Assembly (NCBI RefSeq): GCF_963676685.1
Contig: NC_092350.1
Location: 66,271,674 to 66,335,673, forward strand
Length of the DNA stretch: 64,000 nucleotides
From: Mytilus edulis
Taxonomy: Eukaryota > Mollusca > Bivalvia > Mytilida > Mytilidae
Direction: 5' to 3'
In this document: positions 11,385 through 22,790 of the stretch, in pieces
How the letters are laid out: each line of letters begins with the position of its first letter
Position numbering within the stretch: position 1 is the first letter of the stretch
Made by a program: the position numbers and the translations under genes
Notes under the pieces: generated by a model
The model's database searches: none
Told to the model about the DNA's origin: nothing
What the model saw: only the letters and a program-made list of their open reading frames with translations

Positions 11385-14300
11385 AAACAAAAAAGAATAC
11401 AATCGCACACAGGCTGAGACATGACTCGTAAATGTTTGTTTTGTTATTTAGTTCATCCACACAAATGAGGGAAAGGGGGGGGCGGGATCGGAACTCCGGG
11501 ATCGGGTATTTTCAAATACGGGATTTCGGAATTAATCTTTTCGGGATCCGGGAATTCTTTTTTCGAATTTTGGGATGGCGGGATTTATTTTAAATTACTT
11601 TAAATTCGGGACCTCTGGATTTCATTTTTAAAAGTCCGGGATTTCGGAATCAGGACCCCTCCTTTTTTTTTAGTAGGTATATTGTAGTAGTATGATATAG
11701 AGATGATCGATATAATCTCGTTCTCGACCTTCAAGTTTTATGGGTGAAATAGAATTGAGAACACTCAGTTCTATTCTATATTTGAGATGCTACTTTCAGG
11801 GTACATTTTAATTTTTTATTCGGTTAATTTTTACCCATATATATATATATATATATAGAACAATTTCCTTTGAGGAGACAACCATACGAATCAATACTAG
11901 TAAGAAAATTCTTTTAAGGATCCACTGAATGTTCTTTTATTAGGATAATATTCCATGTATAACTCTTTAAACCATTAACTATTTATACATGTATCTATTA
12001 AAAAGATTTGTGTTCTATTTTTAACATCGAAACTTTCAACAAAATTGCGGACGCGAAAGAAAATACCATTAGAAAAAAACAAACACGTCAGAATACAAAA
12101 TGTAGCAATGGATTACTGATCGTGAAACATCATTTTTGTTTATTTTTCATTTGTTATAGTCTAAAAACTGTTGTATGAATATTAAATTATTGTTCCGACC
12201 GTAAAGAAGGTTAAAATTTTAAATGTATTATAGTTTAGTGTCATCTATATGACTGACTGACAGCAGCGGATAATTTATGACCAGTATTAATTTATGTGGT
12301 TCATTTCCTTTTCGCTACTTTGAAAATATTTTTAATTGTTCCGAATGGTGTGATAATTTTCAAAATAGGGGATATCTAGTCTTACCGTACAAGACTAAGT
12401 TTAGTATTAATGTCCCAAACTTGCACCCCATTCTGCTTATTTCCTGCTACACGATGTCTTTTCCTAGTGAATATAGCATGTATAGGGTTTTTGTATGGAC
12501 AGTTTTGACATACTACGTATAGAACACAGGGGTGGATCCAGGATTTTGCAAAGTGGGGCGAAGTTTTTTTAATTCGCCGAGCGGAGCGAGCCGAACAAAT
12601 TTTGGGACATTTTTTTGGCTAAAAATCATAAAATAAGTGTAAAATGCACTTTTTAAACGGTTCTTGACGTGGGGCATGTATATTTAATAGTTGCTGTTAA
12701 GTGTAAGAGTTTGACATTTTTGATGTTGTATTCTCCCCTTAAATTGTCTATCATAAAATTATAGTATGGGTCAAAAGCTATGAACTGATATATTTGATGT
12801 GGGACTTGTCAGTAAAAACTAGACATTGAAAATTCTCGCTTGTTGTATGTTAAGTTAGCATAAACTCACAGATTTCATGTTGTAAACAAGATACACGCCG
12901 CGCTATTCGATGAATTTTACAATACGAACGACACGAGTTAAAAAAGACAAACAAGCATATTTTATACAAATGTTTGGTTGATATGTTTTACCCAACACAA
13001 TTGAAAATTAACCAAAGGCTACGAATGAGTCTGAAATGACAACGAATTTATAAATGACGGTCGACAAATGGAGACATAAAGGCCACACCAGCAGGCAGGT
13101 TGCAGTCTGATCTTGATAAAAGTATTCGATATATCAGTTCATGCAAACCCCCGTCCCGAAAAAAATACGCCCGTTTTTTATTCATTATGTTCATTTAATG
13201 CTATATTATTCTGTTGAAAATTTTCGTTTCTATTAGCCAAAAAGTGGACAAGATTATTGTTTTCAATCTAAATACGGCCAGACTCTCAGATCTCAGACTG
13301 CCTCCTCAAACAATGGCGCGAACCTTGCACTTTAAATCTATCCAGAGCTTATACTGACTGGGGATAATTATTCAGCTATGTTATTTTAAGATAGGCGCGG
13401 GCGTTTGGGGTTAAACATAATTTCGTAGGTAGATAATATTAATGTGGAACTTCATGAGATTATAATAAAGTATAATATTTTTTGGTTGAATTGTGAAATA
13501 AAAGTCAATACGTTCTTGCTCACTCCTTTGTCGCTTTGAAGGTGTCATGATTTTTCATGCTCAGAATTGCAAATGTGTTCCTGTAATTTAAATTTCAAAA
13601 TGACTGAGTGACGTTTTTTTCGACGAACTGGTCAACTCAACCATACCGAATCACTCTACTGTGATGCGACTGCCATATAAGTGAGAGGTTTAGCGCTATA
13701 AAGCCAGGTTCAATCCATCATTTTCTACATTTGAAAATGACTGTACCAAGTCGGGAATATGACAGTTGTTGTCCATTCGTTTGATGTGTTTTATCATTTG
13801 AATTTGCCATTTGATTAGGGACATTCCTTTTTGAATTTTCCTCGGAGGTCAATATTTTGTAGTTTTACTTTTGAAATAATCAGTAAATACTGGCGAAAAA
13901 AAATCTGTATATGAAAAGAATTGTCTCATAAAAATTAAATACACCGGGAAATGGCAAAGTTTACGAAGTCTAGTCTAAGTCCAAGCAAAAAGGGGGGCGT
14001 ACGCCTTCATGCCCCCCTCTGTATCCGTCACTACACGCAGTTACTGACAGCTTGTTCAAAGCCAATAACAACTAATAAAAAAATCAAGCATCTAAGACTA
14101 AATTCTTACCAAGATTTCTGTAAATCAGTGTTGATTGAGACCCACTGGAAAGAAATGCACCACTATTATTCTGTGTAACAGATTGTCATTGTTGCGTCAA
14201 CCAGATTGATTTCTTGTTTTACTTCATTTGAATTTTAAAAGTGTAAGAAAATTGATTTCTTGTCCAAAAATACCGTGTGTTGCACTTGTAAACATTTCTT

Positions 14301-14947
14301 CCTGTTTGTAAAACATGCTAAATTTTTATAATTACATGATTGTGTAAATTTACATTCAAACATTAGATGAATTGCATTTATTTCAAACGTTCCAGAAAAC
14401 ATGCTCATATTCGAATAAGCTGACAATAATTCAAGTGAAACAGGGATGGGGATATACAAAGTACTGTAAAAGAAAAGTTAGAGTATCTATACTAATAAAC
14501 GAGAAGACCTAATTGTGTGTGTCGCTTCTCTTCCTTCTACAATGAATTAATCATCATGCCTCTGTGTTCTATATAGGTATAGTCGCATTGGTCATCTTTT
14601 CTTATGATTATTCAGTTTGTGTTATTTTGGGAGGAAAACGAAAATAAAGGTGTCAAACCACCAATTAAAAATCTCTATCTGTTCAACCGAATCTTGCAAT
14701 TTTCACAGCTATCTAAATATTTTACCTTAAGTTTAACTTCAAGGAAACCAGGTATATCCTGAATTGTACATGTATCACCTTTCTACATGCCAATTTTCAA
14801 CCAATGTTTAAAGTCTTATATGAAATTTCTGATCTTGAAAACACAGGTACTACCAAAATAGCTCCCTGTTTTCTTGAAATCTTAAATTAGTGTACTATGT
14901 AGCGCATTAATCCTGAATTTTTAACGCAAACTCATAAACAAGTGAAT
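11385..14947. repeat. Segmental duplication block 2, copy A
   Basis: Matches 21,272-26,329 in the same orientation, beginning in CACACAGGCTGAGACATGAC and ending near CAAACTCATA at about 14,940. Copy B has a 1.6-kb transposon that is missing here; the empty site is at about 11,650. The block holds GGGATC-rich repeat sequence and no gene I can support. One 75-codon frame at 13951-14178 stays open in both copies but shows no sign of selection. Confidence 0.85.
12531..14035. mobile_element. Possible hAT-like element inside block 2
   Basis: The left end reads CAGGGGTGGATCCAGG and the right end, about 1.5 kb on, is a rough inverse (TGTATCCGTCACT) next to a GGGGGG/CCCCCC foldback. The block 2 copy B equivalent (23,931-25,433) has the cleaner CAGGGGCGGATCCAGG. 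No transposase frame is visible. Ends and target duplication are not proven. Confidence 0.35.
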
Positions 14948-15440
14948 TTCGACTCAAAATGGTCTAAATATATTTCCCTTTCACCAAAAGTTTCATTTCT
15001 GCATATTTGTTGGTTAGTTTAAGTAAACAATGACATCAAAAGTACTATTTTGTGTCAGAGTTTAATATACTGTCGAGACCGCACTGTTTTTCCTCATCAC
15101 AATTATGTAGAAATAGTGGTGAGCAACAGTGATCAACAGTTTTCACACTTGTTTTAACTGGTCGGCAGATATCCAAACTCAAACACCTGATTTTTGTTTT
15201 GAAGGTCGTCTTCATGACTTTTCATATTCATTTTCAAAATCCTGTAGCATTTCTTCAATTTTAGCAAACAAGTTCATTCTCCTAGAAGATACATACTTTC
15301 CGTCAGATTTACCGTTGTCCCATTGAAAAATCGCCGGTTGAAATTTTAACATTGCAAAATCTGGTCAAAGGGACGTTATTCGTACAAAACGTCGCAATAT
15401 TTCGCGGAATCCGCTTGACGGCGTTCATTTACTGTTACTT
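14948..15440. other. Gene-free stretch
   Basis: Short frames only. No splice-site-flanked coding exon, RNA gene or clear repeat was seen before the foldback copy that starts near 15,443. Confidence 0.4.
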
Positions 15441-15442
15441 GA

Positions 15443-15610
15443 CCTTAAAGGTACATTTTTCTGCGTTACAAGGATGAAAATAACTTCATATAAATTTGGT
15501 TTTTACTGCATTTAACTCGTTTACAATTACGCAATCATAGCAAAAAAATTGCAAACAACATACTATACAACATGTACAATGTATATTTATCACATATGTT
15601 GTACTAATAT
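15443..15610. repeat. Partial copy of the 10,512 foldback family
   Basis: Shares the phrases CTTAAAGGTACATTT and TAAATTTGGTTTTTACTGCA with 10,512-10,600, followed by a variant of the inverted core. Confidence 0.6.
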
Positions 15611-15976
15611 GTACGTTTTTGCATGGCCAATGATAACCGGACGTGAGGGTTGGTTATTTGCCCTCGGGACGAATATCGATAGAAGAAATATTTGAAAATT
15701 GATGAATTTATTTATATTTGGATATTTTCGACCGTTACTGTTTAGTCCGTTTGGCGTGGATCGGTATCGATACATCCCGTCATAGTGTTTTTTGGCTAAA
15801 GGTCGTTCTTTTTTTGTTGTTTTGTTTTTGCTTATGTGCTTTATCAATTGAGTGTATATAGCTACTTGTCATTTGTATTTCTTTGTCGACAGTTTGTTTG
15901 TGTAGTGATTAATTTGTATAACACAATGTTGACTACTTCACCCCACTTTTTAAAATTATTACCTAAAATGTATATA

Positions 15977-16265
15977 AAAATAAGAAAATGTGGTGTGAAT
16001 ATAAATAAGACAAATCTCCAATTAGACCAAACAATAAAGAAATTAACAACAATAGGTCACCGTACGATATACAGTAATAAAAAAGCACATTACACATAGT
16101 CGACAACAAAGGTCCCGAAATAAAAAAATGTTGAACATTTCAAACCAAAAAACTAGCAGCAAGATATATATAGAACATAATGAACGTGAAACGAACATGA
16201 TATACAGCAACAAACCGACAACAACTGAATTGCATGCTCCTGACTTGGAACAGGCACAAACATAA
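15977..16265 (+). repeat. SINE-like dispersed repeat
   Basis: A long but diverged plus-strand copy of the 'GCCAATGAGACAACTCTCC' family. The order of internal phrases (AATAGGTCACCGTACG, AACAAACCGACAACAACTGAAT, CTCCTGACTTGGAACAGGCA) is kept. Confidence 0.65.
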
Positions 16266-16929
16266 AATGGCGGGGTTAAACTAGTTTAAAAGGGTCAACA
16301 CTCCTCTAACCTGGGACAGTACAACAACAAGAGAATTAATTGGTGCCTGCACTAAACAAATTTTGCCGGAAATATGGAGGTTTTTGGTGATTTAGTTTAA
16401 ACATAATTATTGTATTGTCTAAATATACAATAAGATTGGATACAAGTTATAACAACTTATGATAATCCTCTCCATATAAGTACAATATACAAAATTTCAA
16501 GATGACAGCAATTATATATTTCAGTACAATATGAAAAATATATAAAATAAATATATTATGTTTAAACAGTATAACAGTTGGATACGAGTACATTTTAAGA
16601 TACAGCAATATTAATCAAAGAACCTTTTTGTATGGCGTATATAACTATGTACATTTCTGAAAAGGATTGTGTTTTGTTCAACAGTAATTTCGTCTGTTAC
16701 AAATAAAATATGTTCTATGGAGATATCAGCTAAGTGTTGAATGTTTTTAAGGAGCTGATTTCTAAAGTGTATGTAGAGTGGACATTTTTGGTGTAAAAAA
16801 AAGTGCAAAGTATTATATAAACAATCTGTATACCGAGATGAGTTTAATCCTCAATTGCCAGAACTGGTCCGATCAAATTAGTTATGATAATCCTATATAA
16901 TATAGATTAATTGACCGCGCTGAAGTACG

Positions 16930-17050
16930 TCCATTATTCATAGTTCATTATTCAAAATTCAATAATGAATAATGAAATAGTTCACCATTCACTATTCAAT
17001 GTTTAAAAAATGAATAATGAAGTAGTTTATGTTTCATTATTCAACTTGAA
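16930..17050. repeat. AT-rich nested palindromes
   Basis: TTCATTATTC and its complement GAATAATGAA alternate at least six times, giving several overlapping hairpins in about 120 bp. Confidence 0.7.
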
Positions 17051-17404
17051 GCGGTGATAAGTGAAATAAAAAAATTAAAAAAACAGACTGTGACACTATA
17101 GCAATATCCCGTTTTTCTATATTCGTCTTTTTGGTGTTAACTAACAAATATTCAAATTAATATCAGCAAAAATAAATAAAAACACTCTTTGAATTTTAAT
17201 TTGATATATTTATTTAGTTCCTACTTTTTTCGGAGGATAAACTAGTGGGTTTTCCTAACTATTTTTAACAGAAATTCCTTGGTTCCTAAATACTAAAACA
17301 TATTTGTTTCCAAAACTGAAATACGTATACTCTACGTAGTCTTTTTTTTTTAATTTTCACTTGACCTTTGCTATTCTTCATCCTTTAATAAATTATAGAT
17401 GAAA

Positions 17405-17985
17405 CAAATCCATTGTGCCGCAATGACCATTACAGGGGTAACGGAGGACCTAAATGCCAAAATACGCGTGAAAATTATGAAATAGCAAATTTTGAATAAT
17501 AAAATGGATATTTTGAATAATAGAATGGACTGCTGCCACCCTTAATTATAGATATACCTTATACCTCATTCGAAAGCTTATTACGAGAGGAACAAAATGT
17601 ATACTAGTCAACATGTTCCGCAACGCAAATTAGAGGAGAAACGAAGGACCTTAATATCGAAATACACTTGCATATGAAGAAATAGCTTATTTTTAATAAT
17701 GGAATGGACTGTTGCAACCCTTCAGTCCCTAATCAAGGCAAAATTTATGCACCAAATCAAAGCTTATTGATAGAGGAATAAACTGAGAATAAACGATATG
17801 TGCCGCAATGACCATTAGTGGGATTACGGGGGACCTAAATACCAAAATACGCGTGAAAATAAGAAATAGTCAAATTTGAATAAGGAAATGGATATTTTGA
17901 ATAATGGAATGGACTGCTAGGACCCTTCAGCCCTTAATTACAGATCTACCGTATACCTCATTTGGAAGCTTATAGATGCGATGGA
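17405..17985. repeat. Tandem repeat, three units of about 190 bp
   Basis: Each unit runs from a CCGCAATGACCATTA-like phrase through GGACCTAAATACCAAAATAC and GAATGGACTG to ACCTCATTCGAAAGCTTAT. Units start near 17,418, 17,620 and 17,800. The middle unit is the most diverged. No long open frame spans the array. Confidence 0.75.
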
Positions 17986-18028
17986 AACCCAGTTAGCACT
18001 ATCGTCGGGAGAGCAGCGGAAGGAATTG

Positions 18029-18590
18029 TTACCTGTATGCATATGAGTTAATGTTAGGGATGAAGTTGTTGGTTTCCAGGTTCACCAATGCCATCTCGTA
18101 GGTCTTGGGTTCCTTGAGTTGCAGTGGGGGTTGAACCGGGTAAAGATTTGGCTATCGTTTCCAGAAACTATGAAGGGAAACCCAAGCTTGGGGTTGATGT
18201 TATTAGCAATTTGCTGCAACCATGTGTTATCCATTTATATATGGTACACCATTGTCACATATTTTTGCTTCCACTCTTCGATACCATCATACTTCTCAGC
18301 TGTTTAATTACCTTCACCACGATCGCGTAGATTTCGGCAGAGCTGCTTGCAAAGAGGAGTTACTTGTAGGTGAATTTAATCCATTTTTTTTACTTTTTGT
18401 ACACGACACGACGTTTATCTTCTGACCATCGGATTCAAACTGCAGGATTCTGTCGGAAATCACAAGTGCAAATGCCTCGGTGTTTGCAGGTACTTTGCGC
18501 TCGAACTCGATCAGGATCTGAATGGCTGGGGTTCCTCTGTGTTCAGATATTCGTCATAGTTCCATAAAGACATCTTCGGGCTGATCCATT
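18029..18590 (-). pseudogene. Decayed two-ORF remnant, unknown mobile or viral-like element
   Basis: Two protein-like minus-strand pieces lie head to tail. The upstream piece (about 18,411-18,590) reads in part IEFERKVPANTEAFALVISD, with an in-frame stop and a frameshift before it. The downstream piece starts at an ATG at 18,234 (MDNTWLQQIANNINPKLGF), shifts frame near 18,125, continues KEPKTYEMALVNLE and stops at 18,029. Composition is protein-like and unlike the surrounding repeats. The layout (two adjacent small genes, no introns) suggests a multi-gene DNA element such as a Maverick/Polinton, but that is inference. Not functional as it stands. Confidence 0.45.
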
Positions 18591-18624
18591 CTTGATCTTA
18601 TATATACCTCATAGAACTCATTTA

Positions 18625-18790
18625 CTCGTTTCACAAAGAATCGTACGACAATCTTAGATCGTACGTCGGTCGTAAGTCAAATCGTAAGTTTTTGACCGTT
18701 TCATAAACAATCGTAAGTAGAATTTTATCGCAAGTTTGATCGTAAACTTACGAGTATTAACAGGCAGTCGTAAGTCAAATCGTAGTGATT
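18625..18790. repeat. Cluster of TCGTAAGT motifs in both orientations
   Basis: TCGTAAGT, TCGTACG and the inverse ACTTACGA recur about every 20-30 bp, separated by TTTCACAAA and TTTCATAAA phrases. A shorter piece of the same kind is at 9180-9225. Non-coding. Confidence 0.6.
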
Positions 18791-19462
18791 TAACCTGTCG
18801 ACAATTTGTAAAAATCAACAACAATACATTATCTTAAAGAAAAATAAGTGTCATTGGATCATTAGAATACATGTATTTATGTTATATTGTCCCAATCATA
18901 AGTAACTGAAAATTTAAATTTCCTAAAATAATCGTATTTTCCAGTACATTTGACTTTTTTTCCTTTAACTTAACCCAATAGTCCAAATATTTGACCATAA
19001 AACATAGAAGTGAGTACGCTAGCACAGCACTATATATATACGGAGCCCGGATAGGGAGAGGGATCGGTACGTCGTGTCACGGTGCTTGTACTAACTGTGT
19101 ACTAAATACTCAGCAAAAAAAAGAAAATTATAAAAGCTTATTTGCTAGTTCTACAACATTTATCACTCATGTTTTACACGGACTTTATGAAGATAACAAT
19201 AAATACATAGATATGTCAAGTCACTTAGATATTAAATTACAATCCTAGTTATGACCCCTTCCCACCCTTTTTCCCCATCTATCAATGCATGTACTGCGGT
19301 TATACACTACAGCGGAGGACGATGTTCTTTTTTGATAGACATTTTTGAATATATATTACGATTATTTTAAAACAAATAACAGTCCAAAACAAAAATTGAG
19401 AAAACAATCATTTATAAATACATTAATGTATTGGTATTAATCCATAGTTTCAATGTAATTTA

Positions 19463-19862
19463 CTAATAGACCACTTTCGAGTTCATCCGTCACCGGAAAA
19501 AACTCGTCAATTATACGCGCCTTTATGACGTCATTTACCAGATAGAGGGGGTCGCCTGTATCCCTGCACTATTTACGTTCATCAAGCGTCTTCGTGATCG
19601 TCATTGTGCAGGATAAACTAGAAATAATGGTTGTTCTGTAGGTACTTAATGACAATTCCCTAATGACATCAATGCTGATTGTCAATTTTGATAATTCAAT
19701 TTGTCGTATAACTCGTACAATATAGAATTATAGTTTTCCAACCATTCGCTCAACATTGGAATGGAAGTGACGACGCCCCTAAACGCACAAATGACGTTCA
19801 CTAAAACCAGAGTTTTTGACGGAAATGCATCGAACTCGAAAGTTGTCTATTACACAGTTGTC
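19463..19862. repeat. Inverted-repeat element, about 400 bp
   Basis: TAATAGACCACTTTCGAGTT at the left is matched in inverted form by AACTCGAAAGTTGTCTATTA at 19,832-19,852; ACGTCATTT / AAATGACGT form an inner pair. An open frame that begins inside and runs past the right arm is probably chance. Confidence 0.65.
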
Positions 19863-21049
19863 ATGCGCTCTATCAGGTTCGCGTTTTTTAGGTATAAAAT
19901 GTATGCTTCAACCCCGTACTCAATACCTGCTTGGATCTTTCTAATATATGTAGGTTTGAAAACTATCTTAATTCACTTTGCCATTATGGGATTGTTTATG
20001 TCTATTAATATACTTATCAAATTTCATTTTCAAATTAAGAATATTGTAAGAGTCCTAAATTTTCCAATCCTAAATATGTTTAATTTATTCATTCTTAATT
20101 TTATTTTCTTTAGGTGACGAGATTCTTATTTTTAAGTATTCAAGTGGATGGAAGGAAACATTAGAATTTCTTTGATTTTTCAAGTTCCCACCTTGATGAA
20201 AGAAAATAAATTCAACTATCTTTCAAATACAAACAAAAAATCCTTCACTCCATTTCAGCTTCAGATAAATATACTCTCCTCGAAGTCAATATCTTGTTGA
20301 AAGTTAGAATTTGGGATCTTAAAGTCATAATAAACGAGTGAAAAATAATGTTATTCCAACTCTTGAACTAATGCATACAAACGTCATAAACTTACTAGTC
20401 TTATGTGCACGATTTTATCATTTTTTTCGCATAAATTTCGTATAATCGTCATTTTTTTTTTCAATCGGTCAGTGTTGTTGTGAAAATATGGCAGGTAATT
20501 AAAGTTCGTGTTTTGAAGCCGAAGTTTAAATATAAACGATTGTCACCTGTTTGTCAACAATCAACAAAAAGCATGAATATTGAGCATGTATTTAACATGT
20601 ACAATCAGATAATAGTTTATTTTAAGGACATTCATGCGTATTGCGATCACCGGATTTTTACGAGATGGGTCACACTGAGGCACTTTGCATACGGAAAATA
20701 TGTCGGGGAATTGCTTCCTGGAAGGAAGCAATGAAAATAAAGTAAACTTCTTTTAAATATGAACAAATTAAAGAATTTACTTAAGAAAAAAGTATATGCA
20801 CATAATGAAAACTATCCATTCAGTTATAAAAAAAAAAGCATATGCATTATTTTTTTTAATTTGAGGTTTCTTAAGACTTTTTAAGAAATGAGCCCGAGCG
20901 AAATTATTTTCTCTGTGTCAAAATATTACAATTTTTTATTGTATAGGCAGCGCACGGTAGGTTGTCTCTTGAGTATGCATCTCCACGTAAAAAATAGTGT
21001 GTTCATTGTATACAGAATTGCTAAAATATTTTGAAAACATTTCATTGCC

Positions 21050-21071
21050 TACCCCCCCCCCCCCCCCCCCT
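21050..21071. repeat. Poly-C tract, one of several G/C homopolymers
   Basis: About 20 C residues. Comparable runs occur at 11347-11362 (C), 21355-21372 (G), 23825-23839 (C), 33822-33846 (C) and 34519-34532 (G). Confidence 0.85.
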
Positions 21072-21189
21072 TCCCGATTACAAGTGCAAACTTTTTGGCA
21101 TTTGTTTTTATATTCTAATTTGAGCATTTTCGAATTAAACGGATGCTAGCAGATACATGTGGTAAATATACTAAACTAGAAGAAAAATG

Positions 21190-21240
21190 TCAAAGATAGA
21201 GAAACGTGGCGTTAAACATCAGCAATAAATCAAAATCAAT
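21190..21240 (+). repeat. 3' end of a mollusc-type SINE
   Basis: The phrase ACGTGGCGTTAAACATCAGC followed by AATAAATCAAAATCAATA resembles the 3' tail I recall for common tRNA-derived mollusc SINEs. Only the tail is present. Confidence 0.4.
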
Positions 21241-22471
21241 ACTATATCATAAAGAATACAAAAGAAAACACAAAAAAAAAAACAATTGCACACAGGCTGA
21301 GACATGACTCGTAAATGTTTGTTTTGTTATTTAGTTCATCCAGAATGAGGGAAAGGGGGGGGGGGGGGGGGGATCGGAACTCCGGGATCGGGTATTTTTG
21401 AATACGGGATTTCGGAATTAATCTTTTCGGGATCCGGGAATTCTTTTTTTAGAATTTCGGGATGGCGGGATTTATTTTAAATTACTTTAAATTCGGGACC
21501 TCTGGATTTCATTTTTTAAAGTCCGGGATTTCGAAATCAGGACCCCTCCAGTGGCGTAGCTAGGTCATTTTAATGTGTACGCCCGAACCTCGGCAAAGGG
21601 TATGATCACCCACAAGATACCATTTCTGTCATAAATAAACTTCTCAATAGCAACATACTTTGGAAACTAAATGTTTTAGTTTTTCTGTTTAATTTATTCG
21701 ATGTGTCAATTCGGAATCTTATTTAGAGAAAACGTCTAAACTGTGTGCAAATTTCGTTCATGAACATGAAATAATCGATTTTCAGAGATGTCCAGGTGCA
21801 GTATTACAATTCGTAAAGGGTTTTCTCGAACCCTGGTTCTAGCCTGCGATGTCTTCCCGCAAAAATTGAATTTATTCATCATTCCATTTAATTCTATATG
21901 ATTTTAAAATAATCAAATATTTTCTTTAGATATGTTTTCCTGGATCCGGCTCTAATATTAAAGTATTACCAAGTTTTATGACAATCTATAATCTTAAAAC
22001 AATCCTGGACCCAATCTAATTAAAATATTGATCTCTGATTACGTTTTACTACATGTTATTCTGAAAGTTAAACTAATTGTTTAAAACTGCAAAAATGAAC
22101 GAAAAAAATCAACTTTCAAAATTGTGCTTCTGAAATTAATCATTAAAAAGCTGCTGCCAAAAATTTATAAAATTCGATGAAATGTATTTGACGTGCAACA
22201 AACTTTAACCCCAGACGTAACTAGTAGTTGTTAACTGCAAAATGAAATTTCCTTTTTCCATAAAATACGGGACAATTACATGTTATCATAATGCTCTGGA
22301 TACTCGTTTTGATAATAAACAGTTTCTGTCCATATTCTGTTAAATTTCTCGAAGGTTTGACGAAGTTCTTGATATTTAAAAAAAACCATAAACCACATAC
22401 AACTTTTTTTAATTTTGGGTCCTAAATGCTCTTCAACTTTGTACTTGTTTGGTTTATAACTATTTTCATCT

Positions 22472-22518
22472 GAGCGTCACTGAAGAGTCTTATGTAAACG
22501 GAACGCGCGTCTGTCGTA
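22472..22518 (+). ncRNA. Degenerate type I hammerhead ribozyme motif
   Basis: Reads in order: stem I strand GCGTCA, core CTGAAGA (fits CUGANGA), stem II GTC-loop-AAC, GGAA in place of the invariant GAAA, a minimal stem III CGCGCG, the GTC cleavage triplet, and stem I return TGTCGT. This layout, with an almost loopless stem III, is that of hammerheads in Penelope-like elements and retrozymes. The GAAA to GGAA change and the weak stem II should stop cleavage, so it is probably a fossil. Confidence 0.6.
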
Positions 22519-22553
22519 TTAAATTATAATCCTTTGATAACTGAACCTAAATA

Positions 22554-22790
22554 TTGAATCCACGAACAAAATTTGGAGCAGGATCGGCTTACCCTTCTAG
22601 AGCACCTGAGATCACCCCTAGTTTTTGGTGGGGTTCGTGTTGCTTATTCTTTAGTTTTCTATGTTGTGCCACGTGTACTATTGTTTGTCTGTTTGTATTT
22701 TTCATTTTTAGCCATGGCGTTGTCAGTTTATTTTCGATTTATGAGTTTGACTGTCCCTCTGGTATCTTTCGTCCCTCTTTTATGATCGCT
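22554..22790 (+). mobile_element. 3' tail of a reverse-transcriptase element
   Basis: Shares a long stretch (GGAGCAGGATCGGCTTAC to GGTATCTTTCGTCCCTC) with the sequence directly after the reverse-transcriptase frame at 29,224-29,760. Other pieces lie at 2716-2760 (+), 44,405-44,575 (-) and 61,185-61,310 (-). It is a 5'-truncated copy nested in the TIR transposon. Confidence 0.75.

Noticed and set aside
13951-14178. 75-codon open frame present in both copies of block 2
   Set aside because: Its counterpart is at 25,351-25,578. The few differences include L to P and W to R changes, it begins in a G/C foldback of a probable transposon end, and there are no splice or protein features. Conservation is explained by the duplication.
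16930-17050. CRISPR-like alternation of short repeats
   Set aside because: The units are overlapping AT palindromes without unique spacers, in a eukaryotic setting.
19761-20117. 118-codon open frame
   Set aside because: It starts within an inverted-repeat element, runs out of it, and its downstream half is AT-driven. No motif or splice support.
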